DNA of 64,000 bases. Origin: Mycobacterium branderi (lineage in GTDB: Bacteria > Actinomycetota > Actinomycetes > Mycobacteriales > Mycobacteriaceae). Below, one piece after another: positions 46,146-55,717 of this stretch; the stretch's first letter is position 1, and every line of letters begins with the position of its first letter. The notes below the pieces were generated by a model. That model made no database searches, had not been told where the DNA came from, and saw only the letters and a program-made list of their open reading frames with translations. The stretch is from contig NZ_AP022606.1 in the NCBI RefSeq assembly GCF_010728725.1, forward strand, positions 2,418,001 to 2,482,000, given 5' to 3'. A program made the position numbers and the translations under genes.

Positions 46146-46409
46146 CTAGTGGCCGAGCCGGCCTCTGCCCATACGCAGGAGCAGCATCGCGAGGTCTTTG
46201 CCGTCGGGCCCGAGCTCGCTGTAGCGCTCGATGACCTTCATCTCGCGGCTGTGCACCAGCCGGGTTCCCCCGTTGGCCATCCGGACCTTGCCGATTGCCT
46301 GGGATACCTCGGTGCGGCGTTTGACCGCAGCCAGTATCTCAGCGTCGAGCCGGTCGATCTCCTGACGCAGCTCGTCGATATCGGGAAGCTGTTCCGTTTC
46401 CATCGTCAT
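46146..46409 (-). CDS. Chorismate mutase (AroQ class), Rv0948c type
   Basis: The 87-residue all-helical chorismate mutase converts chorismate to prephenate for Phe/Tyr synthesis. It matches M. tuberculosis Rv0948c ([35 protein letters not shown], then [22 protein letters not shown]), including catalytic Arg and Lys residues and the C-terminal RLGH that docks on DAHP synthase for activation. An in-frame stop lies directly before ATG 46409, fixing the start. The protein is about 18 residues shorter at the N-terminus than the annotated M. tuberculosis form. Confidence 0.93.
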   Translation of the reverse strand: MTMETEQLPDIDELRQEIDRLDAEILAAVKRRTEVSQAIGKVRMANGGTRLVHSREMKVIERYSELGPDGKDLAMLLLRMGRGRLGH

Positions 46410-46481
46410 TTATTGTGACTCCGCATTCTCGCTGTTGGTGGGTTTTGGCCTCATCCGTATTCCGGCCGCACACAACAGACG

Positions 46482-46512
46482 AGCCCCGAATCCGGATGCG
46501 GGCCTCGGGGCT
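46482..46512. other. Hairpin between chorismate mutase and uvrD1 genes
   Basis: AGCCCCGA (46482-46489) and TCGGGGCT (46505-46512) form a perfect eight-base stem with a 15-base loop in the divergent 300-base gap. It could be a leader structure of the uvrD1 transcript or a protein-binding site. No T-run follows, so it is not a typical terminator. Confidence 0.35.
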
Positions 46513-46709
46513 GTCGGGAAGCAGCTAAGCCACGGGCACCGCGGACCGGTATCCGTAGAAAAATCGATGCTGCTTGTCGAGCACGTCTCGAGTCTGCCAT
46601 CCGCGCCCGCGCCGTCGCAAAAGATGTCGTCGAGCGGCGGTAAGTTTGGACAGACAATGACCGCGCCGACGACGATGCAGAGCCAAGCGATGAGGAGGAG
46701 CGGCGCAGA

Positions 46710-49028
46710 TTGACGATGCACGTGACCGATGCCGGGCCGGATCAGTTGCTCGACGGCCTCAACCCCCAGCAGCGCCAGGCGGTGCTGCACGAGGGTTCCC
46801 CGCTGCTGATCGTCGCGGGTGCCGGCTCGGGCAAGACGGCGGTGTTGACCCGGCGCATTGCCTACCTGATGGCCGCGCGGGACGTGGGTGCGGGCCAGGT
46901 TCTGGCCATCACCTTCACCAACAAGGCGGCCGCCGAAATGCGCGAGCGGGTGGTTCAGTTGGTCGGCCCGCGAGCGCGCTCTATGTGGGTGTCGACGTTC
47001 CACTCCACCTGCGTGCGGATCCTGCGTAACCAAGCCACGCTGATCCCGGGGCTCAATTCCAACTTCTCGATCTACGACGCCGACGATTCGCGACGACTGC
47101 TGCAGATGATCGGCAAGGACATGGGCCTGGACATCAAGCGGTATTCGCCGCGGCTGCTGGCCAACGCCATTTCCAACCTGAAAAACGAGCTGATCGACCC
47201 GCAGCAGGCGACGTCGGCTCTCTCCGACGACTCCGACGATCTGGCCCGCACCGTCGCCGCCGTCTACTCCGAATATCAGCACCGGCTGCGGGCAGCCAAC
47301 GCGCTGGATTTCGACGACCTGATCGGCGGGACCGTCGCGGTGTTGCAGGCCTTCCCGCAGATCGCCCAGCATTACCGGCGGCGGTTCCGGCACATCTTGG
47401 TCGACGAGTACCAGGACACCAACCATGCGCAGTACGTGCTGGTGCGCGAGCTGGTGGGGCCGGGCTGTGAAGAAGGCACGGACGGCGGGTTGCCGCCGGC
47501 CGAGTTGTGTGTTGTCGGGGATGCCGATCAGTCGATCTACGCCTTCCGCGGCGCGACGATCCGCAACATCGAGGACTTCGAGCGCGACTACCCCGACGCC
47601 ACCACGATTCTGCTGGAACAGAACTACCGCTCGACCCAGAACATCTTGTCGGCGGCCAACTCGGTGATCTCGCGGAACTCCGGACGCCGGGAGAAGCGGC
47701 TGTGGACCGATGCGGGCGAGGGGGAGTTGATTGTCGGCTACGTCGCCGACAACGAGCACGACGAGGCACGGTTTGTCGCCGAAGAGATCGAGGCGTTGGC
47801 CCAGCGCGGGGATATCACGTACAACGATGTGGCGGTCTTCTACCGCACCAACAACTCGTCGCGCTCGCTGGAAGAGGTGTTCATCCGGACCGGGATCCCA
47901 TACAAAGTCGTTGGGGGCGTTCGGTTTTACGAGCGCAAAGAGATCCGCGACATCGTGGCCTACCTGCGGGTGCTGGACAACCCCGGCGACGCGGTGAGCC
48001 TGCGGCGCATTCTCAACACGCCGCGGCGCGGAATCGGTGATCGGGCCGAAGCCTGCGTGGCGGTGTACGCCGAAAACACAGGTGCCAGTTTCGCCGACGC
48101 GCTCGACGCTGCCGCCCAAGGCAAAGTGCCGATGCTCAATTCCCGCTCGGTGAAAGCGATCGCGGGTTTCGTCGAGATGCTCGACGAGCTGCGCGGCCGG
48201 CTCGACGGCGACCTCGGCGAATTGGTCGAGGCGGTGCTCGACCGCACCGGCTATCGCGAGGAGCTGGAATCCTCAAGCGATCCACAGGATTTGGCCCGGC
48301 TGGACAACCTGAACGAACTCGTCAGCGTCGCACACGAATTCGCCACCGACATGGCCAACACCGCCGCGCTCGAGGAGGGTGCCGACGACGAAGACGTGCC
48401 CGACACCAGTGTGTTGGCGCAGTTCCTGGAGCGGGTGTCGCTGGTCGCCGACGCCGACGAAATTCCCGAGCACAACGCCGGCGTGGTGACGTTGATGACG
48501 CTGCACACCGCGAAAGGGCTGGAGTTTCCGGTGGTGTTCGTCACCGGGTGGGAGGACGGGATGTTCCCCCACATGCGGGCGTTGGGCGATCCAGGCGAAC
48601 TCTCCGAGGAACGGCGGCTGGCCTACGTCGGGATCACCCGGGCCCGGCAGCGGCTCTACGTCAGCCGGGCCAAGGTCCGCTCGTCGTGGGGCCAGCCGAT
48701 GCTCAATCCCGAATCGCGGTTCCTGCGGGAAATCCCGCAGGAACTGATCGACTGGCGGCGCAGCGACCCGGCCCCGTCGTTCAGTGCGCCGGTGAGCGGC
48801 GCCGGGCGGTTCGGGCCGTCGTCGCGCCCGTCACCGGCCCACGTGTCCAAGAGCAACCGGCCGCTGCTGGTGCTCGAGCCCGGCGACCGGGTGTCGCACG
48901 ACAAGTACGGGCTGGGCCGTGTCGAGGAGGTCTCCGGCGTCGGGGAATCGGCGATGTCGCTGATCGACTTCGGCAGTTCGGGGCGGGTCAAGCTGATGCA
49001 CAACCACGCCCCACTCACCAAGCTGTAG
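46710..49028 (+). CDS. uvrD1: ATP-dependent DNA helicase UvrD1 (PcrA type)
   Basis: SF1A helicase of 772 residues: Walker A GAGSGKTAVLTRR, motif Ia FTNKAAAEMRERV, Walker B VDEYQDTN, motif III GDADQSIYAFRGA, motif IV LEQNYRSTQNIL, motif V TLHTAKGLEFPVVFVTGWEDGMFPH and VI RLAYVGITRARQRLY, with a C-terminal Tudor-like domain. TTG 46710, nine bases after GGAGGAG, fits better than ATG 46716. In mycobacteria UvrD1 acts in nucleotide-excision repair and is stimulated by Ku, whose gene is also in this window. Confidence 0.96.
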   Translation: MTMHVTDAGPDQLLDGLNPQQRQAVLHEGSPLLIVAGAGSGKTAVLTRRIAYLMAARDVGAGQVLAITFTNKAAAEMRERVVQLVGPRARSMWVSTFHSTCVRILRNQATLIPGLNSNFSIYDADDSRRLLQMIGKDMGLDIKRYSPRLLANAISNLKNELIDPQQATSALSDDSDDLARTVAAVYSEYQHRLRAANALDFDDLIGGTVAVLQAFPQIAQHYRRRFRHILVDEYQDTNHAQYVLVRELVGPGCEEGTDGGLPPAELCVVGDADQSIYAFRGATIRNIEDFERDYPDATTILLEQNYRSTQNILSAANSVISRNSGRREKRLWTDAGEGELIVGYVADNEHDEARFVAEEIEALAQRGDITYNDVAVFYRTNNSSRSLEEVFIRTGIPYKVVGGVRFYERKEIRDIVAYLRVLDNPGDAVSLRRILNTPRRGIGDRAEACVAVYAENTGASFADALDAAAQGKVPMLNSRSVKAIAGFVEMLDELRGRLDGDLGELVEAVLDRTGYREELESSSDPQDLARLDNLNELVSVAHEFATDMANTAALEEGADDEDVPDTSVLAQFLERVSLVADADEIPEHNAGVVTLMTLHTAKGLEFPVVFVTGWEDGMFPHMRALGDPGELSEERRLAYVGITRARQRLYVSRAKVRSSWGQPMLNPESRFLREIPQELIDWRRSDPAPSFSAPVSGAGRFGPSSRPSPAHVSKSNRPLLVLEPGDRVSHDKYGLGRVEEVSGVGESAMSLIDFGSSGRVKLMHNHAPLTKL

Positions 49029-49556
49029 TCAGTCCTCCCGCATCCACCGCTTCGTTTGCGGGTGCAGCGCCAAGACCGCGCTGGCAATCGGAAGTAGCGG
49101 CAGGAAGTGCACGATCCAGGCCACCCGCGCGCCCGCGATGAACACACCGAGGTAGGTCAGCACTGCGACGGCGGCACCGGCCACGATCAGGTAGCGGCCG
49201 AGCCCCCGTCGCAGCAGCAGCAGGATCACCCCGGACACCGTGGCCAGCGCAAACACCAGCGCCAAAAACCCGACCGCGACACAGAACAGTCGGTCGGATT
49301 GCCACCAGCCGGCGATCAGATCGGTGGCGACCACCGAGGTGGCCCAGCCGCTGACAATGCTGACGGCGGCCGCCGCCACAGCGGTCGTTTTGCTCGCCTC
49401 GGGCAGCGCCGGGCGCGAAGCGGGGTAGACGCCGCGGCCGGGTGGTTGGCGCGGAATGTGGGTGGTGCGGGCATCGTCCGCTATCACGGGCAGCGGCGTC
49501 GTCGGTGCTCGCCGGATGATGCGGGTCCGCGGCGCTTCGTCGTCGGATGCGGTCAC
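49029..49556 (-). CDS. Membrane protein with Pro-rich cytoplasmic N-terminus
   Basis: GTG 49556, six bases after GGAAGG, gives 175 residues; a TTG nine codons upstream is possible. The first 60 residues are charged and Pro/Arg-rich (RTRIIRRAPTTPLPVI). About four transmembrane helices follow (TAVAAAAVSIVSGW, LFCVAVGFLALVFALATVSGVILLLL, YLIVAGAAVAVLTYLGVFIAG, WIVHFLPLLPIASAVLAL). I do not recognise a functional family. It overlaps nothing and lies between uvrD1 and the M23 peptidase. Confidence 0.7.
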   Translation of the reverse strand: MTASDDEAPRTRIIRRAPTTPLPVIADDARTTHIPRQPPGRGVYPASRPALPEASKTTAVAAAAVSIVSGWATSVVATDLIAGWWQSDRLFCVAVGFLALVFALATVSGVILLLLRRGLGRYLIVAGAAVAVLTYLGVFIAGARVAWIVHFLPLLPIASAVLALHPQTKRWMRED

Positions 49557-49703
49557 CTCGGGCCTTCCTGTGGCGTTGTGCAATGGCCCTGTGGGCCGCG
49601 TGGCTGCCGCGCGGGCAGCGGGGCTGCCGCCGCTGACAGGACCGCTTGGTGGGTTGGTAGGCGGATTATCGCCGGATGCGGAATCGGTTGACCCGGTAAT
49701 CGA

Positions 49704-50765
49704 TCAACCGGCGAAACTTCCGACACTCAGGCCCCGCTTGGCCAGCCACGGCACCGGGTCCACCCGGTTTGTGCCGCCCAGCAACACCTCGAAATGCAGG
49801 TGCGGACCGGTGGAGTTGCCGCGGTTGCCCATCGTGGCGATCTGATCGCCCGCCATCACACGCTGGCCGACGCTGACCGTCGTGGTGTTGACGTGGCCGT
49901 ACAGCGTGACCGTTCCGTCCGCGTGGCGCAGCTTGACCCACATCCCGTAGCCGGCGGTCGGGCCGGCGTCGATGACGACCCCGTCCGACACCGCGAGGAT
50001 CGGAGTTCCGATCGAGTTCGCAATGTCGATCCCGGCGTGCAGCACACCCCAGCGGTACCCGAAATTCGACGTGAATATGCCCTTTGTCGGCATGACGAAC
50101 AGTGGTTGCTGCAGGCGCGCCTCCCGCTGGGCGCGCTCTTCAGCAAACGCCACGGCGTGGGCGAGTTCGGCGTTGTGTACGGCAACATTTGCGGCGGGCT
50201 TCACGGTGACCATCTGCATGCCGCGGGCCGAGGTGGTGATGGGGCCGCCGCTGGGCGTCGACGCGTCGGCGGCCAGGACGGTTTCGGCCTTCGAGTCATC
50301 GGAGGGGTGTGTGGCCGAATGTGCCGCGGCAGCCGCGGCACCGGCGGCCATGGCGGTGATGAGCATCCGGCCCCGCGCCGCGCCACTGAGTTGCCTGCGG
50401 TGCTGCGGGCGGCGCCAGGGCGCGTCGGCGTTACTGGGACGGCCGTGCAGTTCAAGGCGGTAGGAACTGGTCCGCTCGGTGGGGTGTTCGCTGGGGCTGG
50501 CCAGGCGCAGCGGGGTCAGGTCGTCGGTGTCGTGCAGGTCGTCGAGCTCGGGCGCGTCCAGTACCGACGCTGTGCTTCCGAAGACGCTGTTGTCGCTGAA
50601 GTCCAGGTCATCGAGGGTGCCGAATTCGTTGAAGGGGATGATGTCGGTGACCTCGTTGCGGTCGAGGTCTGACCAGCGGTCGCGCGATCCACGAGAGTCC
50701 CCGGCAACAGGAGACCGGGCAGAACGGTGCTGGGCCAACCTGAATGTCCCTCGCGTCGTAACCAT
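49704..50765 (-). CDS. M23-family (LytM) peptidoglycan endopeptidase-like protein, Rv0950c type
   Basis: 353 residues. An acidic, disordered N-terminus is followed by a membrane anchor around residues 134-150 (MLITAMAAGAAAAAAHS), a periplasmic linker with a short coiled coil, and the C-terminal LytM domain. That domain has SNFGYRWGVLHAGIDIANS (first Zn His and Asp), YGHVN and PHLHFEV (HxH ligands), so the zinc site appears complete. It would cleave peptidoglycan stem-peptide bonds. The long cytoplasmic N-terminus is unusual for simple amidase activators. It is divergent from sucC. Confidence 0.88.
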   Translation of the reverse strand: MVTTRGTFRLAQHRSARSPVAGDSRGSRDRWSDLDRNEVTDIIPFNEFGTLDDLDFSDNSVFGSTASVLDAPELDDLHDTDDLTPLRLASPSEHPTERTSSYRLELHGRPSNADAPWRRPQHRRQLSGAARGRMLITAMAAGAAAAAAHSATHPSDDSKAETVLAADASTPSGGPITTSARGMQMVTVKPAANVAVHNAELAHAVAFAEERAQREARLQQPLFVMPTKGIFTSNFGYRWGVLHAGIDIANSIGTPILAVSDGVVIDAGPTAGYGMWVKLRHADGTVTLYGHVNTTTVSVGQRVMAGDQIATMGNRGNSTGPHLHFEVLLGGTNRVDPVPWLAKRGLSVGSFAG

Positions 50766-50841
50766 AACGTTATCTGGACCCTGAGACGTTAACCACAGAG
50801 GTAGGGACCTCGCAAGACGTGGCAGGAATCCCGCTCGATAA

Positions 50842-50857
50842 TGTGATCCGCATCACG
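50842..50857. promoter_or_regulatory. CRP-type binding site upstream of sucC
   Basis: TGTGATCCGCATCACG matches the mycobacterial Crp consensus TGTGA-N6-TCACA at nine of ten defined bases. It lies about 187 bases before sucC and 77 before the divergent M23 gene. Control of succinyl-CoA synthetase by cAMP/Crp is inferred. Confidence 0.55.
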
Positions 50858-51043
50858 CGCGGGGTCTCGGGTCCGTGCTCGGCACAGCATACGGCATGGC
50901 ACCGCGGTGACCTGCGCCACAACAGCGGACGCGACGACGGCGCCAGGATTGCGGGTCGATACAGTTCCCCCGGGGCGCGGTTCAGGGCCTTGCCCGGAAC
51001 CCAGCCGCTACCTAATCAGGCCGACCTCGTAGACAGTGAGCCC

Positions 51044-52207
51044 ATGGATCTCTTCGAGTACCAGGCGAAGGAGTTGTTCGCCAAGCACAACGTGCCCACC
51101 ACGCCCGGACGGGTGACCGACAGCGCCGATGGCGCCAAGGCGATCGCCGAGGAAATCGGCCGCCCGGTGATGGTCAAGGCACAGGTCAAGACCGGTGGTC
51201 GTGGCAAGGCCGGTGGCGTGAAGTACGCCGCCACCCCCGAGGACGCCTACACCCACGCGGGCAACATCCTCGGCCTCGACATCAAGGGGCACGTCGTCAA
51301 GAAACTGCTGGTGTCGGAGGCCAGCGACATCGCCGAGGAGTACTACATCTCCTTCCTGCTCGACAGGGCCAACCGCACCTACCTGGCGATGTGCTCGGTG
51401 GAGGGCGGCATGGAAATTGAAGAGGTCGCCGCGACCAAGCCCGAGCGGCTGGCCAAGGTTCCCGTCGACGCGGTCAAGGGAGTCGATCTGGCCTTCGCAC
51501 GGTCGATCGCCGAGCAGGGCCACCTGCCGGCCGAGGTGCTCGACGCCGCTGCCGTGACGATCCAGAAGCTGTGGGAGCTCTTCGTCGCCGAGGACGCCAC
51601 CCTGGTCGAGGTCAACCCGCTGGTGCGCACGCCGGACGACCAGATCCTGGCGCTGGACGGCAAGGTGACGCTCGACGGCAACGCCGCCTTCCGCCAGCCC
51701 GGCCACGTCGAGTTCGAGGACCGGGACGCCACCGACCCGCTGGAGCTCAAGGCCAAAGAACACGACCTCAACTACGTCAAGCTGGACGGCCAGATCGGGA
51801 TCATCGGTAACGGCGCCGGCCTGGTGATGTCGACCCTGGACGTCGCCGCCTATGCCGGCGAGAAGCACGGCGGCGTGAAGCCGGCCAACTTCCTGGACAT
51901 CGGTGGTGGCGCGTCCGCGGAGGTGATGGCCGCCGGGCTGGACGTCATCCTTGGCGACGAGCAGGTCAAGAGTGTGTTCGTCAACGTCTTCGGCGGGATC
52001 ACTGCCTGCGACGCCGTCGCCAACGGCATCGTGTCCGCGCTGAAGATGCTCGGCGACGAAGCCAACAAGCCGCTGGTGGTTCGGCTGGACGGCAACAACG
52101 TCGAGGAGGGCCGGCGGATCCTGGCCGAGGCCAACCATCCGCTGGTGACACTGGTGGCGACGATGGACGAGGCCGCCGACAAAGCCGCCGAGCTGGCGAG
52201 CGCCTGA
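51044..52207 (+). CDS. sucC: Succinyl-CoA synthetase beta subunit
   Basis: ATG 51044 gives 387 residues ([22 protein letters not shown]), the M. tuberculosis length; the longer frame upstream is not coding. ATP-grasp fold with [28 protein letters not shown] and the C-terminal CoA-ligase part [12 protein letters not shown] and [15 protein letters not shown]. With SucD it makes succinate and a nucleoside triphosphate from succinyl-CoA in the TCA cycle. sucD follows 18 bases later behind GAAAGGA. Confidence 0.97.
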   Translation: MDLFEYQAKELFAKHNVPTTPGRVTDSADGAKAIAEEIGRPVMVKAQVKTGGRGKAGGVKYAATPEDAYTHAGNILGLDIKGHVVKKLLVSEASDIAEEYYISFLLDRANRTYLAMCSVEGGMEIEEVAATKPERLAKVPVDAVKGVDLAFARSIAEQGHLPAEVLDAAAVTIQKLWELFVAEDATLVEVNPLVRTPDDQILALDGKVTLDGNAAFRQPGHVEFEDRDATDPLELKAKEHDLNYVKLDGQIGIIGNGAGLVMSTLDVAAYAGEKHGGVKPANFLDIGGGASAEVMAAGLDVILGDEQVKSVFVNVFGGITACDAVANGIVSALKMLGDEANKPLVVRLDGNNVEEGRRILAEANHPLVTLVATMDEAADKAAELASA

Positions 52208-52225
52208 CCGAAAGGAACATGACCC

Positions 52226-53128
52226 ATGGCTATCTTTTTGACCAAGGACAACAAGGTCATCGTTCAGGGCATCACCGGCAGCGAGGCCACCGTGCACACC
52301 GCCCGGATGCTCAAGGCCGGCACCCAGATCGTCGGCGGCGTCAACGCCCGCAAAGCGGGCACCACGGTCACCCACGAGGACAAGGGCGGCCGGGTGATCA
52401 AGCTGCCCGTGTTCGGCAGCGTCGCCGAGGCCATGAAGGAGACCGGCGCCGACGTGTCGATCATCTTCGTCCCGCCGAAATTCGCCAAGGACGCCATTAT
52501 CGAGGCCATCGACGCCGAGATTCCGCTGCTGGTCGTCATCACCGAGGGAATCCCGGTGCAGGACAGCGCCTATGCGTGGGCCTACAACGTGCACAAGGGC
52601 AACAAGACCCGGATCATCGGGCCGAACTGTCCCGGCATCATCACCCCCGGTCAGTCGCTCGTCGGCATCACGCCGGCCAACATCACCGGAGCCGGTCCGA
52701 TCGGCCTGGTGTCCAAGTCGGGCACCCTGACCTACCAGATGATGTTCGAGCTGCGTGACTTCGGCTTCTCGACCGCGATCGGGATCGGCGGCGACCCGGT
52801 GATCGGCACCACCCACATCGACGCCATCGAGGCATTCGAGAAAGACCCGGACACCAAGGTCATCGTGATGATCGGCGAGATCGGCGGCGACGCCGAAGAG
52901 CGCGCGGCCGACTACATCAAGGCCAACGTCTCCAAGCCGGTCGTCGGCTACGTCGCGGGATTCACCGCGCCGGAAGGCAAGACGATGGGCCACGCCGGCG
53001 CCATCGTGTCCGGCTCGTCCGGCACCGCGGCCGCCAAGAAGGAGGCCTTGGAGGCGGCCGGCGTCAAGGTCGGCAAAACCCCGTCGGAGACGGCGGCTTT
53101 GGCGCGGAAGATTCTGCAGGAGTTGTGA
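52226..53128 (+). CDS. sucD: Succinyl-CoA synthetase alpha subunit
   Basis: 300 residues with the CoA-binding Rossmann domain ([28 protein letters not shown]), [11 protein letters not shown], and the phosphohistidine loop [23 protein letters not shown] with the phosphorylated His. It forms the complex with SucC. Its stop overlaps the GTG of a thiolase-like gene by four bases, unlike M. tuberculosis, where no such gene follows. Confidence 0.97.
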   Translation: MAIFLTKDNKVIVQGITGSEATVHTARMLKAGTQIVGGVNARKAGTTVTHEDKGGRVIKLPVFGSVAEAMKETGADVSIIFVPPKFAKDAIIEAIDAEIPLLVVITEGIPVQDSAYAWAYNVHKGNKTRIIGPNCPGIITPGQSLVGITPANITGAGPIGLVSKSGTLTYQMMFELRDFGFSTAIGIGGDPVIGTTHIDAIEAFEKDPDTKVIVMIGEIGGDAEERAADYIKANVSKPVVGYVAGFTAPEGKTMGHAGAIVSGSSGTAAAKKEALEAAGVKVGKTPSETAALARKILQEL

Positions 53129-54651
53129 GTATCGACGCCCGCACGCCCGTCGTCGTCGGCGTCGGGCAGGCTGCCGAGCGGATCGACGACCCCTACTACC
53201 GGGCCATGTCGGCCGTCGAGCTGGCCACGGCGGGCGCCCGGGCCGCGCTCGAGGATTGCGGCGCCGACGTTGCGAAGGTGGCGGCGGCGATCGACACCGT
53301 CGCGGGCGTGCGGCAATTCGAGATCTCCGGGCCGGCCCAGGCGGTACTGGGCAAGTCGAACAACTATCCGCGGTCGGTGGCGGGCCGCATCGACGCCGAC
53401 CCGGCCCGGGCGATCCTGGAGATCGTCGGGGGCCAGGGGCCGCAGCATCTGATCACCGAGTTGGCCGGCGAGATCGCCGCCGGCCACTGCGACGTCGCGC
53501 TGATCTTCGGGTCGGACGCCACGTCGACCAACCGTTACTTCGCGGAGGCCGACAACAAGCCCGACTTCTCCGAGACGGTCGAGGGCTCGCTGGAAGACCG
53601 CGGGCACGGTCTGGAGGGGCTGATCAGCCGCTACACCGTGATTCACGGCCTGGTCGACGCACCGACGCAGTACGCGTTGCTGGAAAATGCCCGACGGGCT
53701 TCGACTGGCCTGAGTCCCGCCGAGTATCTGCGCCGCATGGGAGAGTTGTTCGCGCCGTTCAGCAAGGTGGCCGCTGCGAACCCGTTCGCCGCCGCGCCGG
53801 TGGCGCGCAGCGTCGAGGAACTGATCACGGTCACCGAGAGCAACCGGATGATCTCCGATCCGTATCCGCGGCTGCTGGTGGCCCGTGACCAGGTGAACCA
53901 GGGCGCGGCGGCGCTGCTGATGTCGGTGGAGTCGGCGCGCAAACTCGGTGTGCCGGAAGATAATTGGGTCTACCTGCACGGCCACGCCGACATGGCCGAG
54001 CAGAGTCTGCTCGATCGCCCAGATCTGGGACACGCGCCGTCGGCGGTGATGGCGGTGCGGGAGGCGTTGCGCGTCGCCGGAATTGGTGTCGACGACGTCG
54101 CCACCTTCGACCTGTACAGCTGCTTCCCGGTGCCGGTGTTCAACATCTGCGACGGCATGGGCATCGCGACCGACGACCCGCGCGGTCTGACGCTGACCGG
54201 CGGCCTGCCGTTCTTCGGCGGCGCCGGCAACAACTACTCGATGCACGGCGTCGCGGAGACCGTCGCTGCAATGCGAAGCCGCCCAGGCGATTTCGGGCTC
54301 GTCGGCGCCAACGGCGGCATCATGAGCAAGTACTCGGTCGGGATCTACTCGACCACGCCGACCGAGTGGAAACCGGATCGCAGCGCGCAGTTGCAGGCGG
54401 AGGTCGAGACGTGGCCCACTGTGGCGGTGACGGAACAGGCCGACGGCACCGGCACCGTCGAGACCTACACCGTGCGACGGGACAACGGCCGGCTGACCGG
54501 AATCATCATCGGCCGCCTCGACGCCGACAACAGCCGGTTTTTGGCCACCACCGAGGACGACGATCTGATCGCGCTGCTAACCGACGGGGATCCGCTCGGA
54601 CAGGCGGTGAGGGTGCGCTTTTTCGACTACGGCAACCGCTGCAGTTTCTAG
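53125..54651 (+). CDS. Thiolase-like protein lacking the usual nucleophilic cysteine, with C-terminal extra domain
   Basis: 508 residues. Residues about 1-390 are a thiolase fold ([105 protein letters not shown]). The loop that normally holds the acyl-accepting Cys reads [11 protein letters not shown], and the second Cys near the C-terminus reads [13 protein letters not shown], so standard thiolysis looks impossible. A C-terminal beta-rich domain follows ([22 protein letters not shown]). This fits the thiolase-like type 1 (TLP1) proteins. GTG overlap with sucD implies coupling to succinyl-CoA metabolism. Confidence 0.8.
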   Translation: MSIDARTPVVVGVGQAAERIDDPYYRAMSAVELATAGARAALEDCGADVAKVAAAIDTVAGVRQFEISGPAQAVLGKSNNYPRSVAGRIDADPARAILEIVGGQGPQHLITELAGEIAAGHCDVALIFGSDATSTNRYFAEADNKPDFSETVEGSLEDRGHGLEGLISRYTVIHGLVDAPTQYALLENARRASTGLSPAEYLRRMGELFAPFSKVAAANPFAAAPVARSVEELITVTESNRMISDPYPRLLVARDQVNQGAAALLMSVESARKLGVPEDNWVYLHGHADMAEQSLLDRPDLGHAPSAVMAVREALRVAGIGVDDVATFDLYSCFPVPVFNICDGMGIATDDPRGLTLTGGLPFFGGAGNNYSMHGVAETVAAMRSRPGDFGLVGANGGIMSKYSVGIYSTTPTEWKPDRSAQLQAEVETWPTVAVTEQADGTGTVETYTVRRDNGRLTGIIIGRLDADNSRFLATTEDDDLIALLTDGDPLGQAVRVRFFDYGNRCSF

Positions 54652-55496
54652 GCCATCGCCGCGAGCTTGCCTGCCAGCCTCTCGACGTAAGCGGCCACTT
54701 CGTCCTCGGAGCGGTCGGGCAAGCCGAACAACACCTCGGTCACGCCCAGTTCGGCCCAGCGGGCCAGCTTCTCGGCATCAGGTTTGAAGTCCAGCGCCAC
54801 GATCTGCGGGGCGCCGTCGCGGCCGGCGGCCGCCCAGGTGTCCTGCAACAGCTTCACCGGCTCGTCGATATCGAAGTCGCGCGGCGTGGTGATCCAGCCG
54901 TCGGCGCTGCGGGCGATCCACTTGAAGTTCTTCTCGGTCCCCGCGGCCCCGACCAGCACCGGAATGTGCGACTGGACCGGCTTGGGCCAGGCCCAGCTCG
55001 GCCCGAATTTGACGAACTCGCCGTCGTAGGCGGCTTCCTCCTGCGTCCACAGCGCGCGCATAGCCTCGAGGTATTCGCGCAGCATCGTCCGGCGGCGCCC
55101 GGGCGGCACACCGTGGTCGGCGAGTTCGTCGGTGTTCCAACCGAATCCCACGCCCAGACTCACCCGGCCGCCAGAGAGATGGTCGAGGGTGGCAATCGAT
55201 TTGGCCAGCGTGATCGGATCGTGTTCGACCGGCAACGCCACCGCGGTGGACAGCCGAACCTGCGAGGTGACGGCGCACGCCGCGCCCAGACTGACCCACG
55301 GGTCCAACGTGCGCATGTAACGGTCGTCGGGCAGCGACTCGTCGCCGGTTGTCGGGTGCGCGGCCTCGCGCTTGACCGGGATGTGGGTGTGTTCGGGCAC
55401 GTAGAAGGTGCGGAATCCCTGCTTTTCGGCAAGCACGGCCGCCGCCGCCGGGGTGATGCCGCGGTCGCTGGTGAACAACACAAGCCCGTAATCCAT
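54648..55496 (-). CDS. F420/flavin-dependent LLM-class oxidoreductase, Rv0953c type
   Basis: ATG 55496 (MDYGLVLFTSDRGITPAAAAVLAE) gives 282 residues, the Rv0953c length; the longer frame is rejected because a KstR box lies inside it. TIM-barrel LLM motifs: TSQVRLSTAVALPVEHDPITLAKSIATLDHLSGGRVSLGVGFGWNTDELADHG, PVLVGAAGTEKNFKWIARSADGWI and GVTEVLFGLPDR. The stop overlaps the convergent thiolase-like gene. Probable role in lipid or sterol oxidation, from its operator. Confidence 0.9.
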   Translation of the reverse strand: MDYGLVLFTSDRGITPAAAAVLAEKQGFRTFYVPEHTHIPVKREAAHPTTGDESLPDDRYMRTLDPWVSLGAACAVTSQVRLSTAVALPVEHDPITLAKSIATLDHLSGGRVSLGVGFGWNTDELADHGVPPGRRRTMLREYLEAMRALWTQEEAAYDGEFVKFGPSWAWPKPVQSHIPVLVGAAGTEKNFKWIARSADGWITTPRDFDIDEPVKLLQDTWAAAGRDGAPQIVALDFKPDAEKLARWAELGVTEVLFGLPDRSEDEVAAYVERLAGKLAAMA

Positions 55497-55504
55497 CCCT
55501 GAAT

Positions 55505-55518
55505 TAGAACGTGTTCCA
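55505..55518. promoter_or_regulatory. KstR-type operator upstream of the Rv0953c-like gene
   Basis: TAGAACGTGTTCCA matches TNNAACNNGTTNNA at every defined position and lies nine bases before the ATG, overlapping the expected promoter. KstR repression of this LLM enzyme is inferred. Confidence 0.65.
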
Positions 55519-55717
55519 ATCTGGCGGGCAAGCGCGGGGCCCCGCATGACACGCCGACTGGCGCGTCCTGAGTATTCCGAGGTGCGCTAGCGTGGATGGT
55601 CGAATCGCGTCGCAACGCCCGCGCTCGCCGCTCTGGCGTTCATCGAGCGGTCCGACGTAGCGTCGCGGGAGCGGCGCCTGGGAGTACAGCAACGGCAACC
55701 GAAGCACAGGAGAAGTC

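Noticed and set aside
46410..48119. Long minus-strand open frame (569 codons) opposite uvrD1
   Set aside because: Mirror frame of a high-GC gene; no family motif, and the plus strand carries all helicase motifs.
51008..52993. Long minus-strand open frame (661 codons) across sucC and sucD
   Set aside because: Spans two certain genes on the other strand, with Val/Gly/His-biased shadow composition.
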